From DATBIO01 sp036556965 (GTDB lineage Bacteria; Acidobacteriota; Vicinamibacteria; Fen-336), in assembly GCA_036556965.1 (NCBI GenBank), contig DATBIO010000293.1:1-24916 (forward strand): a stretch of 24,916 nt of DNA. The letters run 5' to 3'. A program made the translations under genes and the position numbers. The notes beneath the pieces were generated by a model, which saw only the letters and a list, made by a program, of their open reading frames with translations, had not been told where the DNA came from and searched no databases. The stretch's first letter is position 1. Each line of letters opens with the position of its first letter. Of this stretch, positions 14,128 through 22,222 are shown piece by piece.

Positions 14128-15264
14128 ATGCGGCTGCTCGTCTCCGCCGGCGAACCCTCGGGGGAGCTGTATGCGGCGGAGATGCTCAGGTGCCTGCGCG
14201 AGGACCTGCCCTCGCTCGAGGTCTTCGGCCTCGGTGGCGACCACCTGGCCCGCGCGGGCGGCCGGCTGCTCGCCCATGTGCGGGATACCGCCGTGGTGGG
14301 ATTGCTCGAGGTGGTGCGCCACCTCCCCCGCTTCCGGCGGCTGTTCCACGAGGTGCTCGCCGAGGTCGCGCGGGACCCGCCGCGGGCCGCGGTGCTGGTG
14401 GACTACCCCGGGTTCAACCTGCGCCTGGCGCGTGCCCTGCACGCCCGCGGCGTCCCCGTCGTCTACTACGTGTCGCCCCAGGTCTGGGCGTGGAAGCGGG
14501 GACGCGTCCGGGCGCTGCGCGAGACGGTGGCCCGCATGCTCGTGATCTTCCCCTTCGAGGAGCCGCTCTACCGCGCGGAGGGCGTCCCCGTGACGTTCGT
14601 CGGCCACCCCCTCGTCGACCTGGTGAAGCCGGCGCCGGATCGGGCCGCCTTCCTGCGCGGCCTCGGCCTCGACCCGGACCGCCCCGTGCTCGCCCTGCTG
14701 CCGGGAAGCCGCCGCAAGGAGGTCGAGCATCACCTTCCGACCCTCGGGGAGGCGGTGCGACGCCTGCGCGAGGAGCGGCCCGCCCTGCAGTTCGTCCTCG
14801 CCGCCGCCTCCTCCCTCGACCCCGGCTCGCTGCGCGCGCGCGCGGGCGACTGCGTGTCGGTGGTCTCGGGACGCGCGCACGAGGTGCTCTCCGTCTGCAC
14901 GGCGGCGGTCCTCGCCTCCGGCACCGCAACCGTGGAGGCGGCGCTGCTCGGCGCGCCCATGGTGGTCGTCTACCGCCTGTCGCCGGTGACGTGGGCCCTC
15001 GGCCGCCGGCTCGTGCGCGTGCCGCACGTGGCCATGGCCAACCTGATCGCGGAGAGGCGGCTGGTGCCCGAGCTCATCCAGTCGGACTTCACGGCGGAGG
15101 CGGTGGTGGGGGAGACGCTCGCCCTGCTCGACGACGCGGAGAAGCGCGCCGCCGTCCGCGCCGGGCTCGACGAGGTGCGCCGGCGCCTCGGCGGAGGCGG
15201 CGCCTCCGCGCGGGCCGCGCGCGCGGTGGCCGACGTCCTCCACGGCCGTTCCGCCGGCCCGTGA
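14128..15264 (+). CDS. lpxB: Lipid-A-disaccharide synthase
   Basis: A 378-residue GT19 family enzyme of the usual length. It transfers 2,3-diacylglucosamine-1-phosphate from UDP-2,3-diacylglucosamine to lipid X, forming the lipid A disaccharide at the inner face of the inner membrane. Motifs in order: MRLLVSAGEPSGELYAAEML at the N-terminus, VDYPGFNLRLA, YYVSPQVWAWKRGRV, FPFEEPLYR, VTFVGHPLVD, LLPGSRRKEVEHHLP and ASGTATVEAALLGAPMVVVYR. ATG 14128 is the start; the frame is open further upstream but only through non-coding sequence opposite the divergent gene. The rest of the lpx cluster (lpxA, lpxD, fabZ) is not next to it. Its stop overlaps the next GTG. Confidence 0.96.
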   Translation: MRLLVSAGEPSGELYAAEMLRCLREDLPSLEVFGLGGDHLARAGGRLLAHVRDTAVVGLLEVVRHLPRFRRLFHEVLAEVARDPPRAAVLVDYPGFNLRLARALHARGVPVVYYVSPQVWAWKRGRVRALRETVARMLVIFPFEEPLYRAEGVPVTFVGHPLVDLVKPAPDRAAFLRGLGLDPDRPVLALLPGSRRKEVEHHLPTLGEAVRRLREERPALQFVLAAASSLDPGSLRARAGDCVSVVSGRAHEVLSVCTAAVLASGTATVEAALLGAPMVVVYRLSPVTWALGRRLVRVPHVAMANLIAERRLVPELIQSDFTAEAVVGETLALLDDAEKRAAVRAGLDEVRRRLGGGGASARAARAVADVLHGRSAGP

Positions 15265-15710
15265 AGGGCGCCCGCGTCCACCCCCTGGTCACGCGCGTGC
15301 GCCGGGCGCTCGGCCGCGACGCCTCGGCCCACGGCGCCTACCTGTCGCTGCTGGCGCGGCGGCTGGGCGCGCTGCACGCCGTGGCCGGCGGGCGGGCGGC
15401 GCCCGCGGGCGCGCTCGGGCGGGGCCGCGCCGACCGCGCCCTGGCCCGCCGTTTCCTGCGCCCGCGCGAGGCGTCCTGGGACGACGGGGACGAGAACCTG
15501 GTGCGCGGCTGGCTCGACCGCTGGGAGCGCGCGGGCGAAGGCGCCGCCGGCGCCGCGCGCGCGCTGATGGAGGCGGCCGACGCGCTGGGCGCCATCGAGT
15601 CGCGCCCCGAAGTGCTCTGGTTCTTCCTCTGGGAGCTCGAGTCAATGCTCGATGTCTTCGGTGCTAGAATCCCGGCACCCTTCGAGAGCCGAGACCCCGG
15701 GAGGTCGTGA
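15261..15710 (+). CDS. Hypothetical protein, coupled to lpxB
   Basis: A 149-residue protein not assigned to a family. GTG 15261 overlaps the lpxB stop (GTGA), and its own stop TGA shares a base with the ATG of the next gene, so it is locked between two sure genes. No signal peptide or membrane segment is visible. It is predicted mostly helical, rich in Arg and Ala in the first half, and ends with an aromatic helix PEVLWFFLWELESMLDVFG, then a short disordered tail. Its coding status rests on the tight overlaps and the sensible amino-acid make-up of its second half. It could be a partner of LpxB or of the receiver downstream; nothing shows which. Confidence 0.6.
   Translation: MKGARVHPLVTRVRRALGRDASAHGAYLSLLARRLGALHAVAGGRAAPAGALGRGRADRALARRFLRPREASWDDGDENLVRGWLDRWERAGEGAAGAARALMEAADALGAIESRPEVLWFFLWELESMLDVFGARIPAPFESRDPGRS
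15662..15670 (+). promoter_or_regulatory. Candidate extended -10 box (TGCTAGAAT)
   Basis: TGC-TAGAAT matches an extended -10 element and lies 39 bases before the ATG at 15710, inside the end of the hypothetical gene. It would allow the receiver gene its own transcription start. No clear -35 box; a weak TCAATG lies at 15642. Confidence 0.35.
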
Positions 15711-16093
15711 TGGCCAAGAGGATCCTCGTCGTCGACGACGACGAGCACATCCGCAACCTCGAGAAGAGCATCCTGGAAGGGAAGGGTTTCGACGTGACCA
15801 CGGCCAGCGGCGGGAACGAGGCCCTCGAGATCCTGAAGAAGGAGCGCTACGACCTCGTGCTGCTGGACGTGATGATGCCCGAGGTGGACGGCTTCACCGT
15901 CTGCCGGAAGATCAAGGACGATCCCCGGCTGCGGGAGATGCCCGTCATATTCCTGACCGCCAAGGGCGGGGGCGAGGCGCTGGCGGAGGGCTTCGAGTCG
16001 GGCGCGATCATGTACATCAACAAGCCCTTCACCGCGAACAAGCTCCTCACCATCGTGAACACGATGCTGGAGTCCGGCTCCAACCTCGTCTAG
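15710..16093 (+). CDS. CheY-like single-domain response regulator
   Basis: A 127-residue receiver-only protein. ATG 15710 follows GGGAGG (15699-15704). Acidic pocket D9/D10/D11 in ILVVDDDEHIRN, phospho-acceptor D53 in LVLLDVMMPEVDGF, T83 in FLTAKG, and K105 in YINKPF are all present, so it should be phosphorylatable. There is no output domain. The lower-GC, Lys/Ile-richer protein composition differs from the Arg/Ala-rich neighbours, in line with a conserved, highly expressed switch protein. It converges on the amidoligase-like gene on the other strand. Confidence 0.93.
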   Translation: MAKRILVVDDDEHIRNLEKSILEGKGFDVTTASGGNEALEILKKERYDLVLLDVMMPEVDGFTVCRKIKDDPRLREMPVIFLTAKGGGEALAEGFESGAIMYINKPFTANKLLTIVNTMLESGSNLV

Positions 16094-16129
16094 CTGTCGC
16101 CGCCCCGGAAGCCCGGGAAGCCTCCCCTC

Positions 16130-17788
16130 TCACGCCTGCCACGAGTCCATGCGCTTGCGGAGGTCGTCGATGCTCAGGACCCGCTCCGTCCCGTCCTGGT
16201 CGCGGCGGAAGACGGCCTGGAACCAGCCCTTCATCCCCACCGGCGTGTAGGTGTAGCGCCCGATCCTCAGGCGCTGGCCGGACACGAGCTTGAGGAACAC
16301 CTTCTCGTAGGCGGAGCGCGTCAGCCGGCGGTCGGGGAACGGCACGGGACGCGGCCGGCGGCGACGATCGCCCGCGCGCCGCTCGCCGGCAACCGGCGCC
16401 TTCGTCCTCCCACCACGCTCGGCCGCGACGCCCTTCGGCATGCGCCGCTCGCGCGGGCTGGGCTGCTCGAGCACCGGGGGCCGGGTCCCGCGCAGGCCGG
16501 AGGCGGTGACGGTGGCCGCGGAGGGCGCGGCGCGGGGGGCGAGGCGCGCGACGCGCGGGGCGCGCAGCCGCTGCGCCGGGGCCGCGACGAGCGCGGGGGG
16601 CCGTGGCGCAGGGGCCGGGACGTGTGCGCCCTTGCCCGATGAGGCGGGCACGGGGCGCGCGGGCGGCGCGGCCGCCAGCGGGGTCGCGCCGGGAGCGAAG
16701 CGGGTCTGCACCAAGGCAGGCAGCACCCGGCCCCAGGCGCACGACCGTCCGACGTCCTCGTAGGCCGCGGGCCGGTCGGGGAGCTCCAGGAGCGAGCGGG
16801 CGCGGCCGTCCAGGACCGCGAAGAGCAGCCTGAAGCTGAAGGGGTCCGACCACCGGCGGATCGAGCGCCGGAACGGCCAGGCGACCTCGCGCGCCACGCG
16901 CCGGAGCGACAGCGTGCGGCCGTCGCGCGTGCGCCAGATCGGCGCGTCCACGTCGCACCGGTAAGGGCTCTGCACGTAGTGGTGGTCCTTGGTCAGCCAC
17001 CCCTTGCGCGTGGTGTGCGGGCCGGGCACCACGCCCGCGATGGTGGGCAGGGACCGCCGGTCGAGGACGGAGAGCGCATAGGACGGCCAGGACATCACCT
17101 CGCGCACCACGCCCGCCACCAGCGCGGCGGCGGCGATCATCAGGCCGGGGTCCGGCGTGAAGTCCACCGTGATCTCGACGCGGTCGCCGCGCGGGCGCAC
17201 CCCCACTCCCGTGGAGCGGCGGTTGGCCGCCACCAGGGCGAGGGGGAAGGGCAGGATGTGGGCGAGGAGGAGGGCCAGGGCTCCCGCGTTGCGGTCGCGG
17301 GACCGTGCCCGCCGCGGCAGCTCGAAGGAGACGTTGTAGTGCGCGCTGTAGGCCACCAGCCGCACGTCGTGGCCGGACTCCGCGCCCCAGCGCGTCAGCT
17401 GCCCGCGCACGAAGCCGATGCCTTCCCAGAGGTTGCGCACCACGCGCGCGGTGCAGCCGGGGGCGAGCTCGATCACCGGCGTCACCACCTCGATGACGCC
17501 GCGGTCGAAGTAGACGGCGCCGCCCGTGGGGAGCTGGTAGGAGCTGCGCTCGCGGACGAGCAGGGGCCGGTCGATGAAGGCGGTGGGCCGTCCCCAGTAC
17601 TTCCGGGGATCGATCTCGGTGCCGTCCAGGACCACGTTGAACTCCGACTCCATGCCGATCGCGGGCATGCCGAGCCGCCGCGTCCGCGGGCGGCGCCGAC
17701 GCGGCCCGCCGGCGGCAGCGGTCGCCGGACGGTCGCCGAGCGCGGCCCGCCACGTCTCCTTCTTCCGGTCTTTCGCTTTCTCCTGCAC
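16130..17788 (-). CDS. Amidoligase-like protein of the glutamine-synthetase/GCS2 fold (PafA/Dop-like)
   Basis: A 552-residue protein not matched to a named family. Residues ~41-350 resemble PafA/Dop: GMESEFNV (E47, E49) parallels their GIETEFGV, LPTGGAVYFDRGVIEVVTP (87-103) parallels NGARLYLD...HPEYATAE, and AYSAHYNVSFELP (H150, N152) parallels the CHENY loop; RGDRVEITVDF may supply a further active-site acid. Enzymes of this fold form or cleave amide bonds with glutamate-type carboxylates using ATP. Residues ~365-485 are a Pro/Ala/Arg linker, and ~488-552 a separate small domain (YEKVFLKLVSGQRLRIGRYT). The GTG at 17788 lacks a good ribosome binding site; ATG at 17668 (residue 41) is an alternative start. 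It is the last gene of the long minus-strand run, 153 bases after an M15 peptidase gene. Substrate unknown. Confidence 0.7.
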   Translation of the reverse strand: MQEKAKDRKKETWRAALGDRPATAAAGGPRRRRPRTRRLGMPAIGMESEFNVVLDGTEIDPRKYWGRPTAFIDRPLLVRERSSYQLPTGGAVYFDRGVIEVVTPVIELAPGCTARVVRNLWEGIGFVRGQLTRWGAESGHDVRLVAYSAHYNVSFELPRRARSRDRNAGALALLLAHILPFPLALVAANRRSTGVGVRPRGDRVEITVDFTPDPGLMIAAAALVAGVVREVMSWPSYALSVLDRRSLPTIAGVVPGPHTTRKGWLTKDHHYVQSPYRCDVDAPIWRTRDGRTLSLRRVAREVAWPFRRSIRRWSDPFSFRLLFAVLDGRARSLLELPDRPAAYEDVGRSCAWGRVLPALVQTRFAPGATPLAAAPPARPVPASSGKGAHVPAPAPRPPALVAAPAQRLRAPRVARLAPRAAPSAATVTASGLRGTRPPVLEQPSPRERRMPKGVAAERGGRTKAPVAGERRAGDRRRRPRPVPFPDRRLTRSAYEKVFLKLVSGQRLRIGRYTYTPVGMKGWFQAVFRRDQDGTERVLSIDDLRKRMDSWQA

Positions 17789-17941
17789 GTTCTACAAAGG
17801 CACGCGGGCGTGGCGAGCGGCCTTCCCGGAAAGCCGCCGCGCGACGCCGGTTGCGCGCGGGGCCTCCGGGCGGCGTGGACGGCCGGCCTTCGATGAAGCA
17901 GGAATCAGGCCAGGCGTCGGGACGAGGCGCGGGGGGCGGGG

Positions 17942-18652
17942 CTAGTGGGGCTGCGACGGGTCGGCGTCCATGCCGGCCAGGGTCGGGGCCGCGGGCCAGC
18001 CCCGGCGGTCCCCGCGCCGGCGCTCCTCGAACACGGATGACGCGCGGTCGTCCGGCTCCCCCTCGCCCATCTCGCGCGGGACGAGCACCAGGTAGCCGAG
18101 GTCCAGGTGGACGTGGTCGTCGGCCTGGCCCACGTCGGGTCCGTAGGGCATGACCCACAGGTCGTCCGAGAGCTCCTCGACCAGGCGGCTGTAGGTCTCG
18201 ATGCTGGTGCGGTCGCGGAGGACGGTGCTCCCCACGCGGTAGATGTCGGCCGCGGTCGCCCACATGTGCGGCGTGGCGCCCGCGGCGAGGCGGTGGGCGG
18301 GGGACCGGTAGCCCCCGTTGACGGCGAGGTGCACCTGGGCCCCCACCGCCGTGCGCAGGTGCTCGAGGTAGAAGGCGAGGAGCCGCACCGCGCAGGGCAC
18401 GTAGCGCGGGTACGCGCGGAGCCGGACGTGCTCGCGCAGGTCCACGAGCAGGAACTCGTTCAGGCCGAAGTGCGGCGACAGCCGGATCTCGGAGGCCGCC
18501 TCGTGCGAGGGGACCTCGTAGAAATAGCGCGGCAGGCGGTGGCGCCGGCCGTGCACGTCCTCCACCAGCTCGCCCGGGCGCAGCAGCGCGCGCAGCTCCG
18601 GCTCGAGGGCCCCCGCGTCCACCACCTTGAGCCCGGCCTCCGTCTCCGCCAA
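17942..18652 (-). CDS. M15-type zinc peptidase (D-Ala-D-Ala carboxypeptidase-like)
   Basis: A 236-residue protein resembling the M15A/VanX-fold peptidases. LSPHFGLNEF begins the fold, then VNGGYRSPAHRLAAGATPHM, a zinc site of H129 and D136 (HMWATAAD), and DDHVHLDLGY with H180/H182 as the third ligand and partner. This spacing fits active enzymes that cut D-Ala-D-Ala or related cell-wall peptides. No signal peptide is visible, which is unusual for a wall enzyme. The start is TTG 18652, three bases after the upstream stop; a GTG at 18625 with GGAGG about ten bases before it is an alternative. The C-terminal 45 residues are charged and probably disordered. Confidence 0.78.
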   Translation of the reverse strand: MAETEAGLKVVDAGALEPELRALLRPGELVEDVHGRRHRLPRYFYEVPSHEAASEIRLSPHFGLNEFLLVDLREHVRLRAYPRYVPCAVRLLAFYLEHLRTAVGAQVHLAVNGGYRSPAHRLAAGATPHMWATAADIYRVGSTVLRDRTSIETYSRLVEELSDDLWVMPYGPDVGQADDHVHLDLGYLVLVPREMGEGEPDDRASSVFEERRRGDRRGWPAAPTLAGMDADPSQPH

Positions 18653-18655
18653 GCG

Positions 18656-19549
18656 CTACCGGCCCATGCCCGAAAGGCACGCGAAGATGTCGCGCGAAAG
18701 CTCGGCCACCGCCCGGGGGCGAGGGCCCTCGCCCGAGAACTGGGTCAGGATCACGAGCACGTAGGGACGCCGGTTCTGGAGATAGACGATGCCGGCGTCG
18801 TGGTCCACGGTGGAGATGTTGCCCGTCTTGTGGGCCACGCGGGCGGCGCGGGGCAGCCCCGCGGGAATGCCGCTCTTGAAGCGCTGGTCGAGCAGGATCT
18901 CCAGCATGTCCGCGCAGGCCTCGGGCGAGAAGGCGCGCCCGTCCGCCACCTGGCGCAGGAGCCGCAGCAGCCCGTTGGCCGTCACCTCGTTGTTGAGGCC
19001 GGCCTCGAAGGCGGCCTGGTCTTCCACCCCGCGCAGGACGGTCACCCCGTCCACGCCCAGCTCGCGCAGCGCGGCCTGGATCGCCTCCACGCCCACCACG
19101 TCCACCAGCAGGTTGGTGGCGAAGTTCGAGGAGGTCGTGATCATGTGGTAGGCCAGCTCCTTCACGGACATGGTCCGTCCGAGCTGGGCGTAGACCTCGG
19201 GGTCGGCGTCGCGGCTGAGCTCGAGCTTGAACGGCTTGCGCCCCACGATGCTGGTGAACTTGTTGCGCACGTGCACGGGCTCCTCGAGGCCCAGCTCGCG
19301 GCCCACGACCTGGCGATAGACCCCGAGGAGGACGGCCAGCTTCATGGTGGAGGCGGCGTGGAACCACGCGTCCCCGTTGTAGGCCCACTGGATGGTGGTC
19401 TCCGCGTCGTAGAAGGCGATGCCCAGGCGCTCCAGCCCGCGCTGCTCCTTGATCTGGAGGACGCTCTGGTAGAGCGACTGCTCCACGCGGGCCAGCGACT
19501 CGGGAGGGGTCTCCTCACGCGCGGGCGCGGGCGCGGGCTTGGACGACAT
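18656..19549 (-). CDS. Class A beta-lactamase-like serine hydrolase
   Basis: A 297-residue protein of the penicillin-recognising fold. The motifs are in class A order: SxxK as S67TMK70, SSN at 140-142 in place of SDN, ExxLN as E182AGLN186 (the omega-loop glutamate of class A), and KTG at 241-243. Presence of the omega-loop Glu favours a class A hydrolase over a pure transpeptidase. There is no signal peptide; the first ~20 residues are Pro/Ala-rich, so it may be cytoplasmic or exported by another route. ATG 19549 has AGAGGG just before it. It lies 11 bases after the PfkB kinase gene and three bases before the M15 peptidase gene. Whether it hydrolyses beta-lactams is not shown. Confidence 0.85.
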   Translation of the reverse strand: MSSKPAPAPAREETPPESLARVEQSLYQSVLQIKEQRGLERLGIAFYDAETTIQWAYNGDAWFHAASTMKLAVLLGVYRQVVGRELGLEEPVHVRNKFTSIVGRKPFKLELSRDADPEVYAQLGRTMSVKELAYHMITTSSNFATNLLVDVVGVEAIQAALRELGVDGVTVLRGVEDQAAFEAGLNNEVTANGLLRLLRQVADGRAFSPEACADMLEILLDQRFKSGIPAGLPRAARVAHKTGNISTVDHDAGIVYLQNRRPYVLVILTQFSGEGPRPRAVAELSRDIFACLSGMGR

Positions 19550-19560
19550 CGCCCTCTACG

Positions 19561-20469
19561 TTACACCGGCTCGAAGTGGGTGAGCCTCTTGAACAGCCGG
19601 AAGCGCTCGTCCACCTCCGCCCGCGTGAGGCGGAGCAGGCGGTCGAGGCTGAAGGCCTCGACGCAGAAGGAGGCCAGGGTGGAGCCCATGACCACGGCGC
19701 GCCGCAGGGCCTCCTCGTCCAGGACGGGCGCCGCCGCCAAGTACCCCACGAAGCCGCCCGCGAAGGTGTCCCCCGCCCCGGTGGGGTCGAACACCTCCTC
19801 CAGCGGATAGGCGGGGGTGGCGAAGGAGCCCTGGTCGCTGAACATGAGCACGCCGTGCTCGCCCTTCTTCACCACCAGCGTGCGCGGGCCCATGGCGCGC
19901 ACGGCGCGCGCGGCCTTCACGATGTTCCACTCGCCGGAGAGCTGGCGGGCCTCGGCGTCGTTGACGAGCAGCACGTCCACCCGGGCCAGCGTGCGCCGCA
20001 GCTCCTCCGGGGTGCGCTCGATCCAGAAGTTCATGGTGTCGCAGGCCACCAGGCGCGGCCGCTCAACCTGGTCCAGCACGCTGGCCTGGAGGCTCGGATC
20101 GATGTTGCCGAGGAAGACGTGCTCGGAGCGGCGGTGGGCCGGCGGGATCCGGGGCTGGAAGCGCTCGAACACGTTGAGGTCGGTGCGTACCGTCTCCCGG
20201 CTGTTGAGGTCGAAGGAGTACCGGCCGTGCCAGTGGAAGGTGGCGCCGGCGGCGCGCTCCAGCCCCTCGAGGTCGATGGGGCGGCCCGCGAAGGCGGCCA
20301 GCTCCTTCTCCCCGAAGTCGTCGCCCACCACCGCCACCAGGCGCACGGGGGCGAAGAGGGAGGCCGCCACCGCGAAGAAGGAGGCGCTGCCGCCGAGCAC
20401 GCGCTCCGCGGTGCCGAAGGGCGTCTCCACCGTGTCGTACGCCACCGACCCCACCACCAGGATGGACAC
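19561..20469 (-). CDS. PfkB-family sugar/nucleoside kinase
   Basis: A 302-residue kinase of the ribokinase family. GTG 20469 is chosen because GAGGGG lies five bases before it; an upstream in-frame GTG at 20490 lacks this. Features: ILVVGSVAYDT at the N-terminus, GGSASFFAVAAS substrate loop, a Gly-rich VVKKGEHGV strand, and the ATP/anion-hole motif DPTGAGDTFAGGF at 228-240 with catalytic D234. The family phosphorylates sugars or nucleosides with ATP. It directly follows MTA phosphorylase, so a nucleoside, adenosine or methylthioribose-type substrate is a reasonable guess but not proven by sequence. Confidence 0.9.
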   Translation of the reverse strand: MSILVVGSVAYDTVETPFGTAERVLGGSASFFAVAASLFAPVRLVAVVGDDFGEKELAAFAGRPIDLEGLERAAGATFHWHGRYSFDLNSRETVRTDLNVFERFQPRIPPAHRRSEHVFLGNIDPSLQASVLDQVERPRLVACDTMNFWIERTPEELRRTLARVDVLLVNDAEARQLSGEWNIVKAARAVRAMGPRTLVVKKGEHGVLMFSDQGSFATPAYPLEEVFDPTGAGDTFAGGFVGYLAAAPVLDEEALRRAVVMGSTLASFCVEAFSLDRLLRLTRAEVDERFRLFKRLTHFEPV

Positions 20470-20503
20470 GTGTCCCCTCAGCGCCCACACCCGCGGCGGG
20501 GGC

Positions 20504-21382
20504 TCATGACGGCATGTAGCGGCCGACGATCGGCTGCAGCTCGCGCTTCACCTCCGCCGGCACCAGCTCGGCGGCGGTGACCAGGGCGTACCGGAGCGCG
20601 CTCGCGCACTCGCACCCGCGCTCCCCCGCGGACAGCCGGCGCACGGCGGACCGGATCACGGCCTTGGCCGCGGCCGCGTTGCGCACGAGGTTGGCGAGGA
20701 TCTGCTCGGCGGTGACCGCGTCGTGCCCTGGGTGCCAGCAGTCGTAGTCGGTGACCATGGCCAGGGTCGCGTAGCAGATCTCCGCCTCGCGGCAGAGCCG
20801 GGCCTCCGTGGCGTTGGTCATCCCGATGACGTCCATGTCCCACGAGCGGTAGAGCTCGGACTCCGCGCGCGTCGAGAACTGCGGTCCCTCGATGCACAGG
20901 TAGGTCCCGCCCATGTGGTGGGTGACCCCCGCCTCCGCGCAGGCCGCGCCCAGCGACGCGCGCAGCCCCGCGCAGAAGGGATGGGCGAAGGCCACGTGGG
21001 CCACCAGCCCGCGGCCGAAGAAGGTGGACGGCTGCCGCCGGGTGCGGTCCACGAACTGGTCGGGCACCACCATGTGCAGGGGCGCGTAGCGATCCTGCAG
21101 CGAGCCCACCGCGGAGACGGAGAGGACGCGCTCCACTCCCAGGCTCTTGAGCGAGTACACGTTGGCGAGGTAGTTCACCTCCGAGGGGAGCAGGCGGTGG
21201 CCGCGGCCGTGCCGGGCCAGGAAGGCCACGCGCCGGCCTTCGAGCGTCCCCACCACCAGGCGGTCCGAGGGCGCCCCGAAGGGGGTGGCCACCTCCACCT
21301 CGGCCACGTCGCCGAAGCCGTCCATGTCGTAGAGCCCGCTGCCGCCGATGACGCCGATCTCCGCCCTCGTCCTCTCGCTCAT
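20504..21382 (-). CDS. mtnP: S-methyl-5'-thioadenosine phosphorylase
   Basis: A 292-residue trimeric-type purine nucleoside phosphorylase of MTAP length. It cleaves methylthioadenosine with phosphate to adenine and 5-methylthioribose-1-phosphate, the first step of methionine salvage from polyamine and quorum-signal synthesis. Motifs: IGVIGGSGLYDMDGFG (phosphate loop), RHGRGHRLLPSEVNYLANVY, VSAVGSL, GGTYLCIEGPQFSTRAE, WDMDVIGMTNATEARL (substrate-specificity loop, with the M188/N190 pattern), and TDYDCWHPGHDAVT. ATG 21382 overlaps the upstream MBL stop (ATGA). MTAP and inosine phosphorylases are close relatives; the TDYDCW signature favours MTAP. Confidence 0.92.
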   Translation of the reverse strand: MSERTRAEIGVIGGSGLYDMDGFGDVAEVEVATPFGAPSDRLVVGTLEGRRVAFLARHGRGHRLLPSEVNYLANVYSLKSLGVERVLSVSAVGSLQDRYAPLHMVVPDQFVDRTRRQPSTFFGRGLVAHVAFAHPFCAGLRASLGAACAEAGVTHHMGGTYLCIEGPQFSTRAESELYRSWDMDVIGMTNATEARLCREAEICYATLAMVTDYDCWHPGHDAVTAEQILANLVRNAAAAKAVIRSAVRRLSAGERGCECASALRYALVTAAELVPAEVKRELQPIVGRYMPS

Positions 21383-22221
21383 GCCTCACCCTCGCGCACG
21401 ACGAAGCGCCCGTCGGCGCGTCCGATCCTCCCCAGCGGTCTTCGGGGGTCGTGGTAGAAGAGGACCCACCAGCCTTCGTCGGCCGCGCGCGCCAGCCAGC
21501 GGCGCTTGGCCTCCAGGGTCCCGACGGGGAACAGATCGTAGCTCATGATGAAGGGCAGCGGCAGGTGGCTGGTGGTGGGCACGAGGTCCGTGGGCACGAA
21601 GAGGGCCGCGCCCCCGCCTTCCACCAGCACCGCCTGGTGGTGGGCGGTGTGGCCGCCCACGGGTACCACGCGCACGCCGGGCGCCACCTCCGTCTCGCCC
21701 TCCACCAGGTCGAGCTGGCCCCGCTCCGCCACCGGAACGAAGTTCTCGGGGCGGTACGACGCCCGGTTGCGCTCGTGGGGCCGGCGGGCGTCCTCCCACT
21801 CGCCCTTCTGCACCACGTAGCGGGCGCGCGGGAAGGCCGGGACCAGCGGCCCTCCGCCGGCCACCGTGTTGCCCCCGGCATGGTCGAAGTGCAGGTGCGT
21901 GTTGACCACCACGTCGATGTCCTCCGGACCCAGCCCGCAGGAGGCGAGGCTGGTGGCCAGGGTGGCGGAGCGGTCGAGCGCGAACATCTCCCGCTCCTTG
22001 TCGCTCCACTTGTCTCCCATGCCCGTGTCCACCAGCACCCGCCTCCCCGCCGTCTCCACCAGGGCCACGTTGAGCCCCAGGCGCACGCGGTTGCGCTCGT
22101 CGGGCGGGTCGGTCTTCTCCCACAGCGCGCGCGGCACCACGCCGAACATCGCGCCCCCGTCCAGGGAGAAGAGGCCGTCGCTCAGCACGCGGACGCGCAC
22201 GTCGCCCAGGCGCAGCTCCAC
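21379..22221 (-). CDS. MBL-fold metallo-hydrolase
   Basis: A 280-residue metallo-beta-lactamase-fold enzyme. The binuclear site is complete: THLHFDH (H109, H111, D113, H114), H191 in GGHTAHHQ, D212 in VPTDLVP and H257 in YHD. Length and motifs resemble glyoxalase II and lactonase/AHL-lactonase-like members; the HLHFDH and GGHTxHHQ pattern is also common in quorum-quenching lactonases. GTG 22221 has GGAGG about six bases upstream and lies one base after the epimerase stop; its own stop overlaps the mtnP ATG. The substrate is unknown. It may detoxify a thioester or lactone in the acyl-CoA branch. Confidence 0.88.
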   Translation of the reverse strand: MELRLGDVRVRVLSDGLFSLDGGAMFGVVPRALWEKTDPPDERNRVRLGLNVALVETAGRRVLVDTGMGDKWSDKEREMFALDRSATLATSLASCGLGPEDIDVVVNTHLHFDHAGGNTVAGGGPLVPAFPRARYVVQKGEWEDARRPHERNRASYRPENFVPVAERGQLDLVEGETEVAPGVRVVPVGGHTAHHQAVLVEGGGAALFVPTDLVPTTSHLPLPFIMSYDLFPVGTLEAKRRWLARAADEGWWVLFYHDPRRPLGRIGRADGRFVVREGEA

Positions 22222-22222
22222 C

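Noticed and set aside
17789..17941. Possible Pup/UBact-like small gene next to the PafA/Dop-like gene
   Set aside because: The 153-base gap was read for a short protein ending in GGE or GGQ, and none was seen, so a pupylation system is not claimed.
16047..19388. A 1113-residue open frame on the minus strand
   Set aside because: It runs through three well-supported genes in another frame and is made almost wholly of Arg, Gly, Pro and Ala, as expected from high-GC shadow frames.
18656..19549. Acquired antibiotic-resistance beta-lactamase
   Set aside because: It has class A motifs but no signal peptide, no mobile element nearby, and sits in a housekeeping-like operon with matching base composition, so a resistance role is not supported.
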